Positions 7,239 through 11,157 of a DNA stretch of 11,157 nucleotides are shown here, in pieces. The notes beneath the pieces are model-generated. The model worked only from the letters and a program-made list of their open reading frames with translations. It searched no databases and had not been told where the DNA came from. How positions within the stretch are numbered: position 1 is the stretch's first letter; every line of letters begins with the position of its first letter. The stretch is from the NCBI GenBank assembly GCA_027009865.1, contig JALVCR010000143.1:1-11157 (forward strand). The letters run 5' to 3'. A program made the position numbers and the translations under genes. Origin of the DNA: Campylobacterales bacterium (GTDB lineage: Bacteria; Campylobacterota; Campylobacteria; Campylobacterales; JAADDG01).

Positions 7239-7473
7239 ATGGATAATTTTTGGAATCATACTTTATATAGTTTATCAAATATTTTTTAAAAAAGATAACA
7301 TTTTTTCAAAAGTTAAAGAAGCTTCCAAAAAAAGCGCTAGAAAAAAGAGCCAAAAAGAGGATAGCGAAATAATGGTAGAATGCGAAAAATGCGGGATTTT
7401 TATAAGCTCTAAAGAGGCTATTATAAAAGATGGAAAATACTACTGTTCCAAAAAGTGTGCGGGAGTTAAATGA
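7228..7473 (+). CDS. Small membrane-anchored protein with a four-Cys zinc-ribbon-like end (PP0621-like)
   Basis: An 81-residue protein with one N-terminal membrane helix (IFKWIIFGIILYIVYQIFF, 2-20), a Lys/Ser-rich linker (21-47) and a C-terminal CxxC...CxxxC unit with Cys52, Cys55, Cys73 and Cys77 (CEKCGIFISSKEA, then YYCSKKC). This layout matches the small PP0621-type family of bacterial membrane proteins, whose role is not established as far as I know. The Cys spacing suggests one bound zinc. With a positive linker after the helix, the metal-binding part is probably cytoplasmic. The ATG at 7228 lies inside the end of rsmG with an AAAGG site upstream, so expression is coupled to rsmG. The stop overlaps the next start (ATGA). 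Family assignment is from memory of the pattern. Confidence 0.7.
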   Translation: MIFKWIIFGIILYIVYQIFFKKDNIFSKVKEASKKSARKKSQKEDSEIMVECEKCGIFISSKEAIIKDGKYYCSKKCAGVK

Positions 7474-7859
7474 TGCTAATTTTCGGACACCCTCTTGTAG
7501 AATCTGAGAGATTTGTAATTGTAAAGAGCGAAGATGATATAAAAAAAACTTCTCCTAAAGATATTGTTGTTTTTCCCTTTAAAGAGGAAAATTTTCATTT
7601 AGCTGAATATTGCAGGCAAAACGATATAGTTTTTGGAGTTTTTGTAAATGATTTAAAGCAGCTTTTAATAAGCAATCTTTGGGGTGGAAGATTTGCTTTG
7701 GTAGAGAGTGATTTTGCAAAAGAGGCTCAAAACATTGCCGAAGAGTATCTTTTTGATATGAAAATAATTTTACAGATTGAAAATGAAGATGAAATGGTAA
7801 AAGCGGCTAAAGATGGGATAGACGGAGTTGTTTTTAGAGATTTTATAAAATTTATTTGA
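7470..7859 (+). CDS. Conserved-looking hypothetical protein, 129 aa
   Basis: I do not recognise this protein. It has no signal peptide or membrane helix and looks cytoplasmic with an alternating alpha/beta pattern: strands such as RFVIVK, DIVVFPF, DIVFGVFV, RFALVES, KIILQI and GVVFRDF, separated by helices (FAKEAQNIAEEYL, EDEMVKAAKDGI). The end, AAKDGIDGVVF, resembles the beta-strand edges of TIM-barrel-like proteins, but the whole is too short for a full barrel. The start overlaps the previous gene by four bases (ATGA). A second ATG three bases on (7473) is better spaced from GGAG at 7462-7465, so the protein may begin MLIFGH. Its coupling to rsmG and the zinc-ribbon gene suggests co-expression, not a shown function. 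Confidence 0.7.
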   Translation: MMLIFGHPLVESERFVIVKSEDDIKKTSPKDIVVFPFKEENFHLAEYCRQNDIVFGVFVNDLKQLLISNLWGGRFALVESDFAKEAQNIAEEYLFDMKIILQIENEDEMVKAAKDGIDGVVFRDFIKFI

Positions 7860-7876
7860 TATTAAGAGCTTTCAAA

Positions 7877-7882
7877 TATAAT
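7877..7882 (+). promoter_or_regulatory. -10 box for the cytochrome gene
   Basis: A perfect TATAAT stands in the 50-base gap between the 129-aa gene and the cytochrome start. The predicted transcript would start near 7889 and have a leader of about 20 bases holding the strong AAGGAAG ribosome site. No -35 box is evident. It suggests the cytochrome can be expressed apart from the rsmG cluster. Confidence 0.55.
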
Positions 7883-7898
7883 TTCTCCCAAAAAATAG

Positions 7899-7906
7899 AA
7901 AGGAAG
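7899..7906 (+). promoter_or_regulatory. Ribosome binding site deciding the cytochrome start
   Basis: AAAGGAAG lies just upstream of the ATG at 7910. It supports that codon over the TTG at 7856, which overlaps the previous gene and would place 18 charged residues before the signal peptide. Confidence 0.7.
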
Positions 7907-7909
7907 AAG

Positions 7910-9007
7910 ATGAGAAGAGTTTTTTTACTGATAGCGGCAGTTTCGTTATCTTTTGCTTCAAACAGTTTTGTTTTAAATAGTGAATGCAAGAAGTGCCATG
8001 AGACTATCTATAAAGAGTTTATGAGCGCTCAGCATGCAAATTCAACTATTTTTAAAGATAAGATTCATGCAGCCGTTTGGGCTAAACATCCCAAAAACAA
8101 AAAGATGAAAAAGTATGGATGCGCAAAATGTCATACTCCGGCTGCAAACGATATTGACAAGCTTTCTAAAAAAGGGGTGGCGTATCTTCCAGATAAAAAT
8201 AATCCAACCCAAAATGATGGAATCTCTTGCGCTTACTGTCATAGAATTGAGAGTATTAAGCATGGTAAAATGTTAAATAGCAATATTATTTCAAAAGAGC
8301 CTAAAAAATATTTTGGAAATTTGCAAGATCATATAAAATCTCCGTTTCATAAAATCGATACAGGCAATAAAAATTTTAAAAACGGAAATGTCTGTATAGG
8401 CTGCCACTCCCATAAAAAGAATAAATTTAATTTAAATGTTTGCTCTACCAATATTAAAAATGAACTTGACAAGGCAAACTGCGTAAGCTGCCATATGCCA
8501 AAAGTTAAAGGAAGCGTATCCAATCTAAGAGAGACCAAAACGCATGCTTTTCATGGATTTCCAGGGCTTCATATTCACTCAAATATGCTCTCTAAATATG
8601 TTGATATCGAGCTTTTAAGGGAGATTGACGATTTTTGGATATCGATAAACAATAAAAGCTCGCATGCTTTAACTTTGCATCCTTTAAGAGTTATGAAGCT
8701 TGAAGTTAGCGTAAAAAGAGGCGGAAAAGTAATAAAACTGCCAAGCAAAATTTTTCTAAGAGCTCTTGGAAGAGACGGAAAACCGACTCCTCCGTGGCTT
8801 GCAACCGAAATAATCAAAAATACATCCATTAAAGCAAATGAAAAAAGAAGTATAAAATACAATTTTCATCTTCAAAAGGGAGATGAGGTCAAAGTGGTGC
8901 TTGGATACTATCTTGTAAATCCAAAGCTTATAAAAAAACTTGGCTTAGAAAATGATGAGAAGGCTAAAAAGTTTCATATTTTAAAAGAAGAGAGTTTTAA
9001 AATTTAG
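7910..9007 (+). CDS. Periplasmic pentaheme c-type cytochrome (cytochrome c554-like)
   Basis: A 365-residue exported protein: signal peptide MRRVFLLIAAVSLSFAS (1-17), then five CxxCH heme-attachment motifs at 26-30 (CKKCH), 71-75 (CAKCH), 107-111 (CAYCH), 162-166 (CIGCH) and 191-195 (CVSCH). Further histidines (H42, H53, H60, H141, H147, H168, and the HAFHGFPGLHIH block just after the fifth motif) can supply distal ligands. The opening CKKCHETIYKEFMSAQH is like the cytochrome c554 family, which carries electrons in the periplasm. From about 230 to the end there is a heme-free, beta-rich domain (WISINNKSSHALTLHP, VMKLEVSVKRGGKVIKLP, VKVVLGYYLV), as in several multiheme cytochromes of this kind. 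No partner oxidoreductase or quinol dehydrogenase is adjacent, so donor and acceptor are unknown. It converges with alr, the two stops being three bases apart. Confidence 0.85.
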   Translation: MRRVFLLIAAVSLSFASNSFVLNSECKKCHETIYKEFMSAQHANSTIFKDKIHAAVWAKHPKNKKMKKYGCAKCHTPAANDIDKLSKKGVAYLPDKNNPTQNDGISCAYCHRIESIKHGKMLNSNIISKEPKKYFGNLQDHIKSPFHKIDTGNKNFKNGNVCIGCHSHKKNKFNLNVCSTNIKNELDKANCVSCHMPKVKGSVSNLRETKTHAFHGFPGLHIHSNMLSKYVDIELLREIDDFWISINNKSSHALTLHPLRVMKLEVSVKRGGKVIKLPSKIFLRALGRDGKPTPPWLATEIIKNTSIKANEKRSIKYNFHLQKGDEVKVVLGYYLVNPKLIKKLGLENDEKAKKFHILKEESFKI

Positions 9008-9010
9008 ATT

Positions 9011-10033
9011 TTAAATAACTATCCTCTTTATAAAAGGGGATAGTTTTGTTGTTATCTCATAAGAGATAGTATTGAAAACTTTAGCTGTTTGTTTAGCGTT
9101 ATCAATAAGCAAAACTTTCTCTTCATCTCCTTCGCATACAAAATTATCCATAGAGATTCTGCCAAGTATCTTTTTGCCGTCTGCGGTTTTTAGCTCTTTT
9201 TTGCCATCGCTTCTAAAAAAACCGTCTCCATATCCTATATCGTAAGTTGAAATTTTCATATCCTCTTTAGCCTCAAAAACTCCTCCGTATCCCACTCTTT
9301 CCCCTTTTTTTAAATCTCTTGAAGATATCTTGTTAGCCCAAAGTTTCAATACGGGTTTTAAATTAAAATTTCCAAATATCGAGTCCATTTCCAAATATCC
9401 GTAAGTGGCTATTCCGCATCTTGCGAAATCTTCATCAAATGTTTTTAATCTAAACAGAGCTGCTGAGTTGTTTGAGTGAAATAGGGGAGTTTGAAGATGA
9501 AGAGATTTGCAAAAGTTTTTGGCTTGAGTTTTTATCTCATCCCAAACCTTTTTTTGCCAAAAGAGTTCGCTTGATAGCTCATCGGCGCTTCTAAAATGGG
9601 TCATTACCGCTAAAAGATTTAATCTTTTTTCTTTGATTAGAGAGAGAGCTTTTTTAAGATATTTAGCTTCTATACCGTTTCTGTGCATTCCGGTATCGAT
9701 TTTTAGATGGATATTTGTTTTTGGAGATAAGATTTTCAAATCATTTATATCGTTTATTGTAACGGATATGTTTTTTGGAATCTCTTTTTTTGGAATTTCA
9801 CTTAAGATTAAAATCTCTTCAAACATATTTTCTATTGCTAAGGCCTCTTTTAAATTTTTTACAACCACTCTCTTTATTCCAAATTTTTTAGCCAAACTGG
9901 CTATCTCCAAGAGGCCGTGGCCGTATGCGTTATCTTTCAAAACGGCAAATATTTTATCCACACTTCCCGTTTTTTTTGCAATTTGATTCAGATTATGAAA
10001 ATAGTTTGATGAGTCTATCTCTATATAGGCCAC
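9011..10033 (-). CDS. alr: Alanine racemase
   Basis: Alr is the pyridoxal-phosphate enzyme that interconverts L- and D-alanine for peptidoglycan synthesis in the cytoplasm. The PLP lysine is Lys33 in AVLKDNAYGHG. The second catalytic residue, Tyr249, is in RVGYGGVFEA from the partner subunit's C-terminal beta domain. Other family blocks are KIDTGMHRNG (111-120), VMTHFRSADE (143-152), the IGYGDGFFR segment (266-274) and GRISMDN (291-297). At 340 residues it is slightly shorter than the usual 355-370 but no motif is missing. The start is a GTG directly following the TAA of the 84-aa gene, with GGAA as ribosome site, so the two are translationally coupled. The last residues PFIKRIVI are encoded within the opposing terminator hairpin. 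Confidence 0.93.
   Translation of the reverse strand: MAYIEIDSSNYFHNLNQIAKKTGSVDKIFAVLKDNAYGHGLLEIASLAKKFGIKRVVVKNLKEALAIENMFEEILILSEIPKKEIPKNISVTINDINDLKILSPKTNIHLKIDTGMHRNGIEAKYLKKALSLIKEKRLNLLAVMTHFRSADELSSELFWQKKVWDEIKTQAKNFCKSLHLQTPLFHSNNSAALFRLKTFDEDFARCGIATYGYLEMDSIFGNFNLKPVLKLWANKISSRDLKKGERVGYGGVFEAKEDMKISTYDIGYGDGFFRSDGKKELKTADGKKILGRISMDNFVCEGDEEKVLLIDNAKQTAKVFNTISYEITTKLSPFIKRIVI
9017..9047 (+). terminator. Terminator of the cytochrome gene, embedded in the 3' end of alr
   Basis: AACTATCCTCTTT (9017-9029) pairs with AAAGGGGATAGTT (9033-9045) with one T-G wobble, followed by TT and then GTTGTT. It starts ten bases after the cytochrome stop and encodes the last residues of Alr on the other strand. 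In the minus direction the arms also form but only a loose A/T stretch follows, so it may act in both directions with lower strength for alr. Confidence 0.75.
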
Positions 10034-10288
10034 TTATTCCGCTTTTATACCATAAGTTCTCACAAGAAAGCCTCTTAATTTTCTGGCTTGATAGTCAAGT
10101 TTAAAAAATCTCTCGTAAATATCTTTGGCATTAAGTGTGGGATTGTTGGAAAAATCAAAAACTCCGTTTTTTTTGGGAATATGGGAATCTAAATATTCAT
10201 AAAACTCTTTTCTTATCTCAATTAATTTATCCAACTCTTTTGCCACCATATCTTTATCCAAAACCTCGTTTATTTTCGTATTCGACAT
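10034..10288 (-). CDS. Small conserved-looking helical protein upstream of alr
   Basis: An 84-residue, charged protein without signal peptide or membrane helix. I do not recognise the family. The N-terminal part looks like a long amphipathic helix (KDMVAKELDKLIEIRKEFYE, about 12-31). A loop with a PKKNGVFDFSNNPTLNAKD turn region follows, then a second helix (YERFFKLDYQARKLRGFLVR) and a short basic/acidic end. The helix pair could form a coiled-coil hairpin or dimer (inference). It has a strong AAGGAG ribosome site (complement of 10293-10298) five bases before its ATG. It is followed with no gap by the GTG of alr. It is clearly a real gene because of that site, the coupling and the promoter upstream. 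A role related to alr is not shown. Confidence 0.75.
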   Translation of the reverse strand: MSNTKINEVLDKDMVAKELDKLIEIRKEFYEYLDSHIPKKNGVFDFSNNPTLNAKDIYERFFKLDYQARKLRGFLVRTYGIKAE

Positions 10289-10292
10289 ATCG

Positions 10293-10298
10293 CTCCTT
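10293..10298 (-). promoter_or_regulatory. Strong ribosome binding site of the 84-aa gene
   Basis: On the minus strand AAAAGGAGCGAT precedes ATG. It is the best Shine-Dalgarno match in the window and fixes the start at 10288. Confidence 0.75.
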
Positions 10299-10313
10299 TT
10301 TATTTTTTTTGTA

Positions 10314-10322
10314 ATTGTATCA
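10314..10322 (-). promoter_or_regulatory. Extended -10 promoter for the 84-aa gene and alr
   Basis: The minus strand reads TGATACAAT, one mismatch from the extended -10 consensus, with a predicted start near 10307 and a leader of about 19 bases that carries the AAGGAG site. It shares the 81-base divergent region (10289-10369) with the promoter of the HupE-like gene on the other strand. Confidence 0.5.
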
Positions 10323-10354
10323 AATAAAATTTTATATATAGTGTAAATCTATTT

Positions 10355-10363
10355 TGATAAAAT
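10355..10363 (+). promoter_or_regulatory. Extended -10-like element directly upstream of the HupE-like gene
   Basis: TGATAAAAT has the TGn extension and TAAAAT as -10 box. Only six bases separate it from the ATG at 10370, and no Shine-Dalgarno sequence is present, so the transcript would start at or very near the A of the start codon. An alternative is the AT-rich TATATATAG at about 10333-10341, which would give a leader without a ribosome site. Confidence 0.4.
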
Positions 10364-10369
10364 AATTTT

Positions 10370-11157
10370 ATGAAATTGATTTTTATTCTAATTGGTTTTA
10401 TAACTTTTTCTTATGGCCATCCTTTGAATATAACTAAGATGGTTTTGGATTTGAATAATTCGAAATTTTTTATTAGATTTGTATCTTTTAATCTTGAAAA
10501 ACCTCTAAAAATTCAAAATCCTGTAAAAAAAGATATCTTAGATAAAGAAGAGGAGATTGTAGATTATGTAAAAAAACATATTAAAATTGATAGTTGCTCT
10601 TTAAGGAAAGTAGATTTTAGGGTAAAAAATGAGATAGTTATAGATATTACTTTTAATCTCTTGTGTCCTAAAAAAGAGCAGCTTAATTTAAAATTTAATC
10701 TGTTTTTCGATTTTGACAAAACTCAAGAGGGAGTTATGAAAATAACTTCTCCCTCTTTTCAAAAAAGCTTGATTTTCTCTATTAGAAAAAACTCTTATAC
10801 TCTTAAAATATCTGATGATAAAAATTATGTGAAAGAATTTTTTATAGAGGGAATTTGGCATATTTTGGAGGGAGCGGATCATCTTTTATTTTTACTTATG
10901 CTGATTTTGCCCGTAACTTTAATAGATAAGAGTTTAAGAAGCTCTTTTTTTGATATTTTGAAAATAGTTACAGCCTTTACAATAGCCCACTCTGTTACTC
11001 TCTCTTTAAGTATATTTAATGTATTGAATCCTCCTGAAAGGCTGATAGAGAGTTTGATAGCTTTAAGCGTGTTTTTAACGGCTTTAAATAATGTTAAGCC
11101 TGTTTTAAAGTTAAAAAAAGAGTGGATTTTGGCTTTTATTTTTGGTTTTATTCATGG
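10370..11157 (+). CDS. HupE/UreJ_2-family membrane protein (3' end outside the window)
   Basis: The open frame from the ATG at 10370 runs 262 codons to the window edge with no stop. It begins with a signal peptide (MKLIFILIGFITFSYG), followed by an extracytoplasmic domain of about 140 residues. The membrane part starts with IWHILEGADHLLFLLMLILP (His164 and the DH at 170-171), then FTIAHSVTLSL (His207), LIESLIALSVFLTALNN, and FGFIHG at the edge. These His-containing helices are the hallmark of the HupE/UreJ_2 family, related to HupE and UreJ proteins implicated in nickel or cobalt import. The substrate here is not shown by the sequence and no urease or hydrogenase gene is in view. No ribosome site precedes the ATG. 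The gene is divergent from the alr operon. Another start further downstream is unlikely because it would remove the signal peptide. Confidence 0.8.
   Translation, partial: MKLIFILIGFITFSYGHPLNITKMVLDLNNSKFFIRFVSFNLEKPLKIQNPVKKDILDKEEEIVDYVKKHIKIDSCSLRKVDFRVKNEIVIDITFNLLCPKKEQLNLKFNLFFDFDKTQEGVMKITSPSFQKSLIFSIRKNSYTLKISDDKNYVKEFFIEGIWHILEGADHLLFLLMLILPVTLIDKSLRSSFFDILKIVTAFTIAHSVTLSLSIFNVLNPPERLIESLIALSVFLTALNNVKPVLKLKKEWILAFIFGFIH

Noticed and set aside
7856..7909. TTG start of the cytochrome at 7856, overlapping the previous gene by four bases
   Set aside because: The overlap looks attractive, but it would put 18 residues, several of them basic, before a standard signal peptide. The ATG at 7910 has a strong AAGGAAG site, and a TATAAT lies between the two codons.
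9053..9068. TATCTC/GAGATA six-bp hairpin next to the cytochrome terminator
   Set aside because: It is short and AT-rich, lies within alr coding sequence and has no T run. The stronger 13-bp stem just upstream explains termination.
9633..9986. 117-codon plus-strand frame
   Set aside because: It is antisense to alr over its PLP-binding and central regions. It has no promoter or ribosome site of note.
10688..10882. 64-codon minus-strand frame
   Set aside because: It lies inside the HupE-like gene, which runs open on the plus strand to the window edge with clear family motifs.

Overview
The window looks like chromosome of an AT-rich member of the Campylobacterota (formerly Epsilonproteobacteria). 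This rests on the order EF-Ts, orphan ABC ATPase, fliR, on the family-level look of RsmG and Alr, and on extended -10 promoters (TGnTATAAT-like) without clear -35 boxes. A free-living, respiring lineage is likely because a five-heme periplasmic cytochrome and a HupE/UreJ-type membrane protein are present. I cannot fix the genus by eye.

Layout. Positions 1-132 hold the end of tsf, closed by a rho-independent terminator (147-170). A tightly coupled pair follows: a LolD/MacB-type ABC ATPase (183-827) and the flagellar export gate gene fliR (827-1591), overlapping by one base. From 1692 to 6603 there is a two-gene accessory-looking unit with its own extended -10 promoter (1636-1644). It encodes a secreted right-handed beta-helix protein and a secreted giant made of 14 LVIVD-type propeller repeats followed by five fibronectin type III domains. 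It sits between housekeeping genes. Next comes an overlapping three-gene cluster (6639-7859): rsmG (16S rRNA G527 methyltransferase), a small membrane-anchored zinc-ribbon-like protein, and an unrecognised 129-residue protein. A pentaheme cytochrome c with its own promoter follows (7910-9007).

On the minus strand, alr (alanine racemase, 10033-9011) and an upstream 84-residue conserved-looking small protein (10288-10034) form a two-gene operon that converges on the cytochrome gene. A hairpin inside the last codons of alr appears to end cytochrome transcription. From 10370 a divergent HupE/UreJ_2-family gene runs off the right edge, possibly with a leaderless mRNA.

Functionally the window mixes translation (tsf, rsmG), flagellar assembly (fliR), cell wall precursor synthesis (alr), periplasmic electron transfer (cytochrome), probable metal uptake (hupE) and a secreted surface pair of unknown role. 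I saw no rRNA, tRNA, CRISPR array, transposase or phage gene. The least explained part is the secreted pair at 1692-6603. The regulatory hairpin over the rsmG ribosome binding site is the most unusual small signal.
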